From NCBI GenBank assembly GCA_019454045.1, contig SKCR01015021.1, positions 1-64,000 on the forward strand: DNA of 64,000 nucleotides, in the 5' to 3' direction. A model generated the notes under the pieces. That model worked only from the letters and a program-made list of their open reading frames with translations. It was not told where the DNA came from and did no database searches. A program made the position numbers and the translations under genes. The stretch comes from Zanthoxylum bungeanum. Taxonomy: Eukaryota > Streptophyta > Magnoliopsida > Sapindales > Rutaceae. This document shows, one piece after another, positions 41,400 to 52,646 of this stretch (its first letter is position 1; each line of letters begins with the position of its first letter).

Positions 41400-43547
41400 T
41401 GACCGGCGTAAACACACACGTATAACGCAAGCGTACGTATCGTTCAAGTAGTATAAAAAGTATCGATCCCACGAGGACTTAATACCTAAGTTATTAATTT
41501 TATGAGGTTAAATGATTACTAGTATCTAACAGGTTGTTTAACTGATTTGAAATAGCGACGATTCTAAATTTAAAGACAATAAAATATAATTGTTTGAAAG
41601 TAGATTTTAAGAAAATTCAATATTAAAACTATCCAGGGTTGTGATTTATTCCAATATTATATAAAGATAAAGTGGTTATTTTATAATTGGGTAATATATT
41701 GATTTATTAACCTGAAACACTAATTTATGTAAAAGCCTCTTCCGATGGTCAATTACAAATACCTAGTATAATCCAATTGAACCATATGTCTATGTCAACC
41801 AAATTACCTAGATTCATTACGATTAAGTTCCAATTAAGACTACCCCCGCCCGACAGGTATATTCCTATCCTGTAAGGAAATCTATTGAAAGGGTTATCTA
41901 TCCTTAAGGAAGATCGTGGGCTATTGAATCTAAGGTCTTAAACTTAAAATCCCTATGTCTAGTTCATTTTAAGTTTACCTAGTCAATTTAATTAATGGCC
42001 AGTTAATTAAAGAGCATTAAGATTAAGACTCAATAAATAAATCTTTATATTACCCAAATTATAATCTAACCCTTATAAACCCGTGACATTGAATTTCATC
42101 ACAACCCTAGATATTAACTTAGTTATGACACATAGCTAGGGCTGATAAAAACTTGAAAATAAAAGACATAAACTGCTGAAAAGTAATTGCGATAATGAAA
42201 ATGCTGAAGAGAAAATTACAAATGAAATAAAATGCTAAGGCAAAAAGGAATTACTTTTAATATTACTAATTTAGATATCTCCCAATAAAATAATATATAA
42301 ACTTATGAAATTATTTAATCAACCGACCAATCTGGCGGTATCCTGATTAAGTCCAATTAAGTCCAACCAGCCATATAGGCGGTAATATTTGTCCATAATC
42401 CAGCCATAAAGGCGGTACCAAAATAAATTTACCAACCGACCAATATAGCGGTATTCCTTTATTAATCAGAATTTTAAATAGTAAATATATTATTTTTAAG
42501 GGAGATTAATCTAAATAGCAATAGTAAAATAATTACCTTTCACCTTAGCATAGGGAAGTTACCTCCGCATAGTGAATAGTAAAAACTGTAAAATAAAGAA
42601 AGTAAATTATTATTACTACAAACAGTAATTAAAATTATTACAAAAGTAAAAAGTAAAAAATAAAAATGAAAATTCTAGAGAGAGAAACTCCCTAATTACA
42701 TAGAAGGAGTGAGAAAAGGTGTAATAAAAACTGAAAATTCGCGGCCTATTTATAGCAAAAAAAATTCACTATTTGGTCACTGTTCGCGCGTCGCGACGCC
42801 AAAGCCTCAGCGTCGCGACGCTGGATTTTTCACTATTTGGTTGACGTGGCACGATGAGAAGGCGACACGTGGCATGGCGGCTGACTGTTGAAGCGACACG
42901 TGGCAAGGCGGCTAAGACTCAATTATTATGCTGACGTCATTGGTGACGTGTCACTGTTCATGACGTCATTGGTGACGTCACTGTGATGATGTGGAAGGCA
43001 ACGTGGCGACACGTGGGGCGGCGGCCGTCAGACGAATGAGAGGTTGACACGTGTCGCGCTGTGATTGGCTGATGATGACATGGCATGTTGACTCGGTTGA
43101 CTTGCTGATGTGGCTGCTGATGTGGACGATGATGTGGCGACACGTAGGATGACACGTGGGGCGGTGGCCGTCCAAGCAATAGGATTTCGACACGTGGCAA
43201 GGCGCATTTTAGCATCTCTGTTGTGATGGTGACACGTGTCACGGCGCACGTTAGCAAAGTCAACTTTTCTCAGATTCTGATTTTGTGGACCCGGCGCATG
43301 TTAGCAGATTCGGCGCACGCTGGGCGTCGCGGCGCGCAGTGTTCCAGTGTCGCGACGCTGAAGAGACGAAAATATCCCTGTTGACGCATTTTTGTCCGGT
43401 TTTGCCTCAAATTGCCTCCAGTGCTTTCCAAACTTTATTTATCTACAAAATAACACAAAAAACATCAAAACATTCACAAAACTCAAGAAACTATACAAAA
43501 TATTAGATTAAATGAGTGGGAAATAGTGATATAAATACCACTCATCA
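41400..43547 (-). repeat. 5' LTR of the LOG-bearing element
   Basis: 2,148 bp. Plus-strand ends are TGACCGGCG and CTCATCA. Contains a minus-strand TATAAATA box at 42754-42747 and the same promoter motifs as the 3' LTR. Ordinary frames inside (42709-42891, 42958-43263 and others) are repeated in the other LTR and are not genes. Confidence 0.95.
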
Positions 43548-43552
43548 GCAGA

Positions 43553-45579
43553 TGAATCCAACATCATTTTAAAGAATTTATGTAAGGCCGACTGTCATGC
43601 AGTTAATTCACCAGTTTCAGTCTCAGCATCTGAACATAGCAATTATTGCAACCCTAATTATACCAATTTTTTTGATGTACTTAACAACTTGATATACGTA
43701 ACTTATTTGATATATACATGTGAGAGTTATGCATGCACAAGGATAAGTGAGAGAGTAGGAGAAATTCTTTGATGCAACGGAGATATGAGTGACGTGGTAT
43801 CACTATAAAATAAATGATATGTATGATTAATATTTATCTTTTTAATATTTTTTAATATTTTAGCACGCGTGATAATGGATGATTGAATTGTTGCACGAAT
43901 GATGTGGTATCTCCGTGCATTGTAGATTTTCTCGAGGGGAGTGACATGTATGATTAATATTTATCTTTTTTGTTATTTTTTAATATTTTAGTAAGCGTGA
44001 TAATGAATGATTGGATTGTTGCACGGATGATCTGATACCTCCGTTGTATTGTAGATTTTCTCATGGGAGTAGATGTAAGTTACATGGTGTGACATGATTG
44101 AATGGTTAGAGGATCCAAGAGCAAGCTGGTTAACTGACATAAGAAGGAGCTGGATCGCGATCAATGATTTTTAGTTAGGAATTTTTTCGTAATTGATCTT
44201 ATATTAATTTAGTATTATCAATAAATTAAAGAGTTAATGGATAGGTTTGTTATCTGATTAAATTGCAACTTTGAATAGAATAAGAAACTATTGCTGAAAA
44301 TGAGAAAAACGCAAGTGCTAAGAAGCAATCTGAAGAAGAAAATGTTGCAGTTGTCATCAAGGAGAAACCTATGAACGTGAAGAAAAAGAGAAGGTCGAGG
44401 AAAATGAGATAGCCTTTGAAGATATGGAAAGTTATGCAACAGAATTAGAGTGGTGAAAGGATCAAGGTTAGTGAAACTGGATATTATGTCAGGAATCCAG
44501 TTTGATCCTGTTTAAATCTACATAAGTTGTATCGTAGATTTTCTCCTATTATTTGATCTTGGTTCAATCTTATATTAATGTAGAATTATCAATAAGGAGT
44601 CAAAAGAGATAGACTTTTATCTCTTAATACTCTATTTAATTAATTGCAACATTGAATAAAATAAGTAAACAAAAAAAATTATTAAGATTACATCTAACGT
44701 TCTTTTAGGGAAATTTACGGTATCTTGAATCACCCTATTAAGAGGTTTAGAATCTTCGAAATATTTTATACAAACCGCTCTCAAATAGGGCACGTAACAA
44801 ATTTATTAGGTATGTTCTCAGTTTCCATTAATAATTTTTTTTTAACAAAATAATTGATTAATTTTTTAATTAAAAAATTAAACTGAATCGAATTAGACCA
44901 ATTTTATAATTAAAAAAATTGAATTGAACTGAATTAATTGAATAATTTAATTTATCGAATTTTTTAAAATCTAGTCATATTGTATTGTTTTTTTTTATTT
45001 ATATATGTACATTTTTAATTTTTTGAAGTGTTTAGTGATGATTAATTTCATGAAATATTTATAATTTTTTACTCTGATTACAATTCTTTTTATTGATCTA
45101 CATTTAAATAATTTAAATGATGATGATATCTTATGAAAACTTTTATAGGTGTAATATAATGATTAAAAGAGTTGCAATAAAAAAAATTTAAGTAAAATTT
45201 AGATTCAGTGAATGCTATTAAATTTTAAAATTTTTATTGTTATGATTGAAAAATAGAAGAAAACTTATTTGTACCGAACCAAACAGACAATTAAAAATAA
45301 TTATAATATTTTAATAAAAAAACCGAATAGATATTTTTCTTAAAAACGAATAATTATAATTATAATTTTATTTTCTTATAATCATACCTAACCGAACCGT
45401 GCCCACCCCTAGAGTGACATAATACATGGTAAGAGGATCCAAGAGCAAGTATGTTACTTGACATAATAATTTATCTTATATATTAATTTAGTATTATCAA
45501 TAAAGAGTTAAGAGATAGACTTGTTATCTCTTATACTCTATTTAATTAATTGCAATATTGAATAAAACTAGTTAGGAGT
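43553..45579. repeat. patchwork of dispersed and tandem repeats
   Basis: No gene recognised. A ~127-bp unit is repeated in tandem (about 43795-43930 and 43931-44065; GTATGATTAATATTTATC at 43821 and 43948). Three copies of a dispersed repeat ending in a TAGTATTATCAAT(A)AA-type run are at 44080-44290, 44545-44670 and 45410-45570; related copies lie at 3260-3420. A tract at 44685-44800 (GGTATCTTGAATCACCCTAT) recurs at 63030-63140. These look like old non-coding transposon pieces split by later insertions. Confidence 0.55.
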
Positions 45580-47629
45580 TGACCGGCGTAAACACACACA
45601 TATAACGTATAACACAAGCGCATGTATCGTTCAAGTAGTATAAAAATATTGATCCCACGAGAACTTAATTCATACTGTTGTTATTAATTGTTGAATCTAT
45701 TTATTTACAAATATCTAATTAAATGGAGAAGATAATGATTGTTTGATTGGTTGGTTGAATGTGGTACTCTTTAATTAAAATAAATAAAATAAATAAAAGA
45801 AAATACTAAGGAAAATAACAAATGACTCAAAGATCTAGGGTTGTGAATCTTTCTAATATCTTTTCAAAGATGAAGTGATTATTTTATGTTTGTGTAATAA
45901 ATCGGTTTACTAACCTAGAACACGAAATTATGCGAAAGACTCTGTCGTTGGTCAGACGCAAATACCCAGTTTAACCCAATTGAACCATATGTCTATGTCA
46001 ACCAAAATATCTGGATTCATTAAGATTAAGTTCTAATTATGGCTACCCCCGCCCGACAGGTATATTCATATCCTATAAGGAAATCTATTAAAGAGTTATC
46101 TATCCTCAATGGAGATCGTGGGCTATTGAGTCAAATGTTTTTAACCTAAAATCTCTTTTCCAAGTTCATTTTAAGTTTACTACATCAATCTTATTGGTGA
46201 TCAGACAACAAGAAGCATTAAGCTTAAGACTCAATAAATAAACATTTAAATTACCCAAACTATAAAATAACCCCTTATAAACCGGTGATATTAGAAATCA
46301 TCACAACCACAGATAACTAACACATAACTAGGACTAGTAACAACTTAAAAGTAAGAGACATAAAGTAAAAATGCTGAAAAATAAAAGACATAAAGTAAAA
46401 GCTGAAAAGTAAAATAAAATAAAATGATAAGGTAAAAGGATCAACTTTTACTATTTACTATTTATATATCTCTCTTAATATAATATATTAACTTGTGATT
46501 ATTTTACCAACCAGCCATATATGCGGTAACCTGATTAAGTCAAATTAAGTCCAACCAGCCATAAAGGCGGTACCAAAATAAACCTGCCATATAGGCGGTA
46601 AGAATAGTCAGGTTTAAACCATATTAAAATGAATTACAAACCGACCAATCTGGAGGTATCCTTTTTAAGTCAAATTTTAATTAGTGAATATATTATTTTT
46701 AAGGGAGATTAATCTAAATAGTAACAGTAAAAGAATTACCTTTCACCCTACCTGGTGAATAGTAAAAACTATAAAAAGTAAAGAAAGTAAATTACTATTA
46801 TTACAGAACGTAATTAAAATTATTTACAAAACTAAAAACTAAAAAAAAAACTAAAAACTAAAAGAAACTAGATAGAAAACTCCCTATTTAATTGAGAGAA
46901 TTCAGAGAGAATGGTGCCTTTGAAACTGAAACGTTGAGCTGAATTTATAGGCCTCGATAGGCTCTGGGCGTCGCGACGCCAAGGCCTTTGGCGTCGCGAC
47001 GTTGGAACAGTTAGGCGTGGCACGCTGAGGGCTTGACACGTGGCAATTCGGATAAGGAGATAAGGCGACACGTGGCAAGGCGGCTGAGAGCTCAATTATT
47101 ATGCTGACGTGGCGCTGACGTGGTGATGGCGATTGTCGGCACCATAAGACTGCGACACGTGGCACTTCGTGATTGGCTGATGATGACATGGTAGTGAGGT
47201 GGCATGTTGACTTGGTCAACTGATGATATGGACGCTGATGTGGAGTGACACGTGGCACACGTGGCAATGATGAGTGTCGGCACCGTATGATGATGACACG
47301 TGGCACGCGCACGTTATCAAATCAGTTGTTATGCTGACACGTGGCACGTTGCATGTTAGCAAAGTCAAACTTCTCAAATTCTGACCCGTTGACCCGGCGC
47401 ACGTTAGCACTGTTCGGCGCAAGTTAGGCGTCGCGACGCGCATAAATTACTAAAATGCCATTTTTGCTAATTTTCACTGTTTTGTTCCAAATCACCTCCA
47501 GAATGTCCTGAAACTTTATTTATCTACAAAATAACACAAAACACATCAAAATATTCACAAAACTCAAGAAAACTATACAAAATATTAGGTTAAATGAGTG
47601 AGAAATGGTGATATAATTACCACTCATCA
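45580..47629 (-). mobile_element. solo LTR of an Athila-like family
   Basis: 2,050-bp single LTR with the plus-strand ends TGACCGGCG and CTCATCA, like those of the 33.5-kb element, and perfect duplications GGAGT at 45575-45579 and 47630-47634. Sequence is clearly related to those LTRs but diverged throughout. A minus-strand TATAAATT box is near 46945-46938. GCGTCGCGACGC-type palindromes are at 46968-47003, and GACACGTGGC boxes recur between 47030 and 47350. Such solo LTRs arise by recombination between the two LTRs of an element; what that element carried internally is unknown. Confidence 0.88.
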
Positions 47630-47634
47630 GGAGT

Positions 47635-48171
47635 TCGCGCGATGCACAAATTTATTTTGATTTTTTTTTTATTTTGTTGTATTTTTCATTAATCTCCTTA
47701 ATATTTATCTTATTAACATGTATAATTTCTGATGGTTATATATAATTTCGTTGTTGGTTCATATATGACAATGGGAAAAACCTGAATGAAATTATTTGTA
47801 CTAGTATGATAGACGTAATTACCAGGTTAATTTTACTTACTCATGAATTTTGGTCCATTTACAAATGTGATAGTTGATTTTTAAATTAGAAACACAACTG
47901 TATGGAATTAATCAAAATATTATAAATATGTTTGTACCTGGAGCGTATTATAGACATTTAATTGATATTGCAAGTTATGAGATATTATTTTAGTGTCAAA
48001 CAGAAACCCTAAAATCACTTCTCATGAAATCAAAGTAATATTATATATGTCAATTTTTTACCAACCAAAAGTTACATCATGCGATATTCTTAAAAAGAAT
48101 TTGATTTGCATCACATAATTATATCAAAAAAAATAATATATATCGTTATGTAGACAATTAAACTTAGGAAG
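47635..48171. other. AT-rich spacer
   Basis: No coding or transposon signal seen between the solo LTR and the next element. Confidence 0.45.
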
Positions 48172-48176
48172 TAACT

Positions 48177-49143
48177 TGTTGATGGTGTTTTTTGTGACAA
48201 GTACTTTGAATAGTTCGGTCAGAGCGGATATGAGATTTTTCCCTTTGGAGGGTCAAGTGTTCAGAGGGTTTAGGTTATTCCTCGGCTAGAAAGAGAGTCC
48301 GGACACAGTTTTCCAGATCTGGCCGACCAGAGCACACAGTATGGTACATATTTAGAGACCGACCACATCAGAGTAGAGACCGATCACGGAAGATGGGTCG
48401 GACAGTTCAGGACAGTTCAGACCGACCACAGTAGGAGCCCGATAGCTCAGTTCATTTCTGTTTCACCTTCAATAACACGGAAAATGAGCTCAGATATTTT
48501 GGGTCGGGCCGAGATCAGTTTGGGTAGTCCGGTTAACCATTTGGCCGAGCATTTGGAGACCGATGTGTAATCAGGGCATCTCTGATATGTGTTACTGTAC
48601 GAAAGGTCTTTACAGGCTGGATCCAGTATATTGCGTGTGGTAGAAGATAAACAGAGTGATGTGACAGACCGTCAGGCGGCAGACTTACTTTCGGCGACGA
48701 CAGTCTTGGGACAGAGAGCCCGTCAATCAGTTGGAGACCACGTGAGAAACGTCATGAAAGTGTGGAATAGTGTTGTAATTCCTGGATATATAAAGGAAAG
48801 TAAGATTCATTTGTATGAATGGCTAAATTTTGTAAGAAAAAGAGGTAGAGAACTACTTGTAACACCGCAAAGTAAACAACTTAGTTTTCATTAGACCATC
48901 ATTGACAACGGGTCGGCCGAGCTGGTTTTGGTAATAAAAGTCACCCCCCACTTTGTGCCCATTGACGTAGGCCGGACTTGTTCCGCCGAACCACGTAAAA
49001 TCCTCTTGTCGATTTCATAGTTATCTTGTCTTTTTCCAAATTGCTTTTGGTCTCCCATAACCAAACAAATTCAAGGTTGAAAGAGGATTGTCTCGGGAGG
49101 GTTATATCGAAACTACCCATGAGACGAAAATCACCCGTCAATA
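48177..49143 (+). repeat. 5' LTR of non-autonomous gypsy copy 2
   Basis: 967 bp, TGTTGATGG...GTCAATA. A TATATAAA box is at about 48786. The frame at 48589-48894 lies within the LTR and is not a gene. Confidence 0.9.
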
Positions 49144-49194
49144 GTTGGCGCCGTTTGTGGGGAAAGAGCAAAAAGCAACTAGTGTGGTAAGACG

Positions 49195-49290
49195 ATGGCG
49201 GAAGATGGGAACCATAGATCGTCGAAGAGTTCAGCAGCAGAGTGGTTTGGGAAAATGAAAGAAATGCTGGGTGAAAGAGAAAGGGAGTGA
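49195..49290 (+). pseudogene. gag stub of non-autonomous gypsy copy 2
   Basis: ATG at 49195, 51 bases after the primer site. The 31-codon product starts MAEDGNHRSS like copy 1 and stops at TGA after GERERE. Only the first ~24 residues align with copy 1; the coiled-coil part is lost. Retention of the start region in both copies hints that this stretch matters as RNA, for example for packaging (inference). Confidence 0.6.
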
Positions 49291-49846
49291 GCGTAAGCTG
49301 GTCAGAACGGAAAAGGGAAAGGGATCGCAATGAGAGAGAAGGTCGGAAATAACTCTCATCATTGACCTGTAGAATGAAGTTCAGACTAGAAGCTGTGATC
49401 GGACTACGAAGTAGGAACTAGAAAATTATTGTAAGAGCCTCTCTCGAAATGACCCGCAGAGAGTTGTAAGAAGGGCGGTAGGTCCCTTGAATATGAATAT
49501 GGCTTTCTCTTTTGAATTAAAAAAACTTGTCCATTTTACTTGTTTATTAATTGGATGCAAAAGACCTGTTCAATATTCCTGGGATGTGCTCGAAGCGAAG
49601 GGGTGCTCGGTAGTCGGAAAGGGCACCAAGCCTGTGGCACACCAATCCCGGGTGTCATTATCAAATCCCGAGTGGAAGTGTTCCGACCTGACTCCTTTCC
49701 TATTTGAGGATCCAGAACGCGTCAAGGGATGAGGCACATACGGGAAACACGTGAACCCCTCGTGGTACGTCAATCCCGGGTGTCATTATCAAATCCCCGA
49801 GGCCGGAGTGTTACTACCCCATGACTCGTATTTTTGAGGAGCACCT

Positions 49847-50160
49847 CGGGTAAACCAGACCCAGTGAGGTTTCTTCCCCTGCGAGTCGGCTAATGAGTCT
49901 AGTTGAGTACCATCAGACCATCTGGCTTGGGTATGGTCGAATGGCCCCATTGGTTGTAGGAGTCTCGGGTAAACCAGACCCATGGAGATTTCTTCCCCTG
50001 CGAGTCGGCTGGTGAGTCCCGTTGAGAACCATCAGACCACCTGGATTGGGTATGGCCCAATGGTCCCATTGATTACATGAGTCTCGGGTAAATTGGACCC
50101 ATGAAGGTGTCTTCCCCTGCGAGTTGGCTGGTGAGTCCCATTGAGAACCACCCAGGGAGG
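49847..50160 (+). repeat. 119-bp tandem repeat
   Basis: About 2.6 units; CGGGTAAACC/CGGGTAAATT starts at 49847, 49966 and 50085, exactly 119 bp apart. Just upstream, CCCGGGTGTCATTATCAAAT occurs twice (about 49648 and 49776). Not found in copy 1. Confidence 0.85.
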
Positions 50161-50477
50161 ATACACACGAGGTGACTTCCTCCCCCGTGGGGATTTGCCT
50201 GACCGCCCCAGATCATCGTATTCGTAGCCTGGTTAGCCGGGACACTGAATTGCAAGGTTCAGAATTGTGTTTTGGGAGGCACCAGGCAGGACGCTGCCTC
50301 GGAGCACCCGAGTTATTATTTTTACTTCTTGAATTTGTGTGGAGTATGTGCTAAGTCACCTCCATTTTTGTTAACTTTACTTTGTTCCAATTTTTATTTT
50401 TTGCTGATGTCTAGTGAGGGGACGCGCGCGCAAGGATCCGCAGAGCTTCATATGTTGAAAATCTTCCATTGTGTAAG

Positions 50478-50965
50478 TCTCAAATGCTCCTCCAGCTCGG
50501 GGCTGGATTCGTTCTACCGAGTCTGTATTGTTCTACTAGCTCGGGGCTGGATTCGTTCTACCGAGTCTGTTATGCTCCTCTGGCTCGGGGCTGGATTCGT
50601 TCTGCCGAGTCTTATTATTCCACCAGCACGGGGCTGGATTCATTCCACCGAGTCTGTTATGCTCCTCCAGCTCAGGGTTGGATTCGTTCCACCGAGTCTG
50701 TTATGCTCCTCCAGCTCAGGGTTGGATTCGTTCCGCTGAGTCTGTATTATTCCTCCAGCTCGGGGCTGGATTCGTTCCACCGAGTCTGTATTGTTCCACC
50801 AGCTTGGGGCTGGATTCGTTCCATCGAGTCTGTATTGTTCTACCAGATCGGGGCTGGATTTATTCAGCCGAGTCTGTTATGCTCCTCCAGCTCAGGGCTG
50901 AATTCGTTCCGCCGAGTCTGTATTGCTCCACCAGCTCGGGGCTGGATTCGTTCCGCCGACGCTTT
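50478..50965 (+). repeat. ~44-bp tandem array in gypsy copy 2
   Basis: About 11 units reading CTCCAGCTCGGGGCTGGATT...CCGAGTCTG. Homologous to the array in copy 1 (11835-12590), including the CTCGG/CCGAG hairpin halves, though unit sequences have diverged. Long plus-strand frames here (50272-51185) reflect the repeats and are not genes. Confidence 0.85.
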
Positions 50966-51673
50966 ATGTTCCACTACCTCGGGGTCGGATTACGTCCCAC
51001 CGAGAGGCTTTTCATCGGTATGGGGACAGAACATCTTCCCCATGGCCGGATCTCTATTGGTCCAGGGAGGCAACATTCCCTCAGAGCCTAGTATTCTGTT
51101 AGCTCGGGGTCGGGTTATGTCCCACCGAATGCATCATCATCGGCTCGGGGAAAGAGTTTTCCTCTCATGGCCGGGTTCGAATTAGTCGGGATCAAGATCT
51201 CTTCTCACATTTAGATTTGGAAGAACGAGTTAGCAAGTTAAAATTTGGAATCATGTTGAGTATGAAAGATAGGAAATGAAGCATTCAGATATAAGCATCA
51301 GAAGAGGAAATTGGGCAGCAGATGGCAGCAGGTTTATCTTGATCTGGTCCGGGAGGCAGGATCTCTGATATAGGCTCAGCATAAGGGATGTCAGTTTCGG
51401 TCTGGACGACAAGAGGAACTTCGTCTTCTGTTGGGACGACTACCAGAAGGGAAAATAAGGAACTTGCTTCAAGTCAAAGAATCATTTGGATGGGCATCAG
51501 AATCCTCAGTGACCGAGCACATAAAGATGGCAATGGAAGACCTGATTGGCAGCAGAGGTAGTTTTCTCTGTGGTTTCTGGAGTGACCACCGACCGGTTGA
51601 TCAGCACACTATCTTTTTTATAGTTCCCGGCATCAACTCGCTAACTCGTTGATACCGAGAACTAAGGGACGGA

Positions 51674-52641
51674 TGTTGATGGTGTTTTTTGTGACAAGTA
51701 CTTTGAACAGTTCGACCATGGCGGAGATGAAATTTTCCCTTTTAGAGGGTCAAATGTTTAGAGGGTTTGGGTTATTCCTCGACCATAAAGAGAGTTCGGA
51801 CACAGTTTTCTGGATCTGGCCGACCAGAGCACACATTATGGTACAGATTCAGAGACCGGCCACATCAAAGTAGAGACTGATCACGGAAGATGGGTTGGAC
51901 AGTTCAGGATAGTTCAGACCGACCACAGCAGGAGCCCGGTAGCTCAGTTCAGTTCTGTTTCTCCTTCAGTACCATGAAAAATGAGCTCGGGTGTTTTGGG
52001 TCAGGCCGAGATCATTTTAGGTAGTCCGGTTAACCATCTGGCCGATCATTTGGAGACCGATGTGTGATCAGGGCATCTCTGATATGTGTTACTATACGAA
52101 AGATCTTTACAGGCTGGATCTAGTATATTGCGTATGGCAGAAGATAAACAGAGTGATGTGACAGACCGTCAGGCGGCATGCTTGCTTTCAGCGACGACAA
52201 TCTTGGGACAAAGAGCCCATCAATCAGTCGGAGACCACGCGGGAAATGTCATGAAAGTGTGAAATAATGTTGTAATTCCTGGATATATAAAGGAAAGTAA
52301 GATTCAATTGTAGGGATGGCCAAATTTTGTAAGAGAATGAGATAGAGAACTACTTGTAACACCGCAAAGCAAACAGCTCGATTTTCATTAGACCATCCTT
52401 GAAAACGGGTCGGCCGAGCTGGTTTTGGTAATAAAAGTCACCCCCCACTTTGTGCCCGTGGACGTAGGCTGAACTTGCTCCGTCGAACCACGTAAAACCC
52501 TCTTGTCGATTTCATGGTTATCTTGTCTTTTTCCAAATTTGTTTTTGTTCTCCCATAACCAAACAAATTCGAGATTGAAGTAGGATTGTCTCGAGAGGGT
52601 TATCTGGAAACTACCACTGGGACAAAAATCACATGTCAATA
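51674..52641 (+). repeat. 3' LTR of non-autonomous gypsy copy 2
   Basis: 968 bp, nearly the same length as the 5' LTR but with many substitutions, so the insertion is not recent. Confidence 0.9.
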
Positions 52642-52646
52642 TAACT

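Larger units (their letters stand above)
33554..43547 (-). mobile_element. young Athila-like element carrying NABP-like and LOG genes
   Basis: Minus-strand LTR retrotransposon, 9,994 bp. LTRs at 41400-43547 (5') and 33554-35698 (3') differ by roughly a dozen small changes by eye, about half of them short indels, so insertion is recent. Flanks are GCAGC (33549-33553) and GCAGA (43548-43552), a duplication with one mismatch. Minus-strand order: 5' LTR, TGGCGCCGTTGCCGGGGA primer site, gag with protease, short linker, integrase C-terminus, the AGCGCTCGCAGGGAGGCAACC word typical of Athila after pol, a cassette of NABP-like protein, two small frames and LOG, a 3' non-coding region with two TTTGGGGGTG tracts, and the 3' LTR. 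Reverse transcriptase, RNase H and the integrase core are absent, so it would need enzymes in trans. Confidence 0.92.
48177..52641 (+). mobile_element. non-autonomous Ty3/gypsy element, copy 2
   Basis: Plus-strand, 4,465 bp, with perfect duplications TAACT at 48172-48176 and 52642-52646. LTRs at 48177-49143 and 51674-52641 are the inverted counterparts of those in copy 1 (10362-13919). Primer site GTTGGCGCCGTTTGTGGGGA follows the 5' LTR at once (49144), and a CGAGAACTAAGGGACGGA polypurine tract precedes the 3' LTR. The interior holds a 31-codon gag stub, a 119-bp repeat and a ~44-bp repeat array. No enzymes are encoded, so it depends on a gypsy partner elsewhere. Copy 2 is about 0.9 kb longer than copy 1. 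Confidence 0.92.

Noticed and set aside
50272..51185. Overlapping plus-strand frames of 137-238 codons
   Set aside because: They fall on the ~44-bp tandem array of the non-autonomous gypsy element and translate the repeats in different frames.
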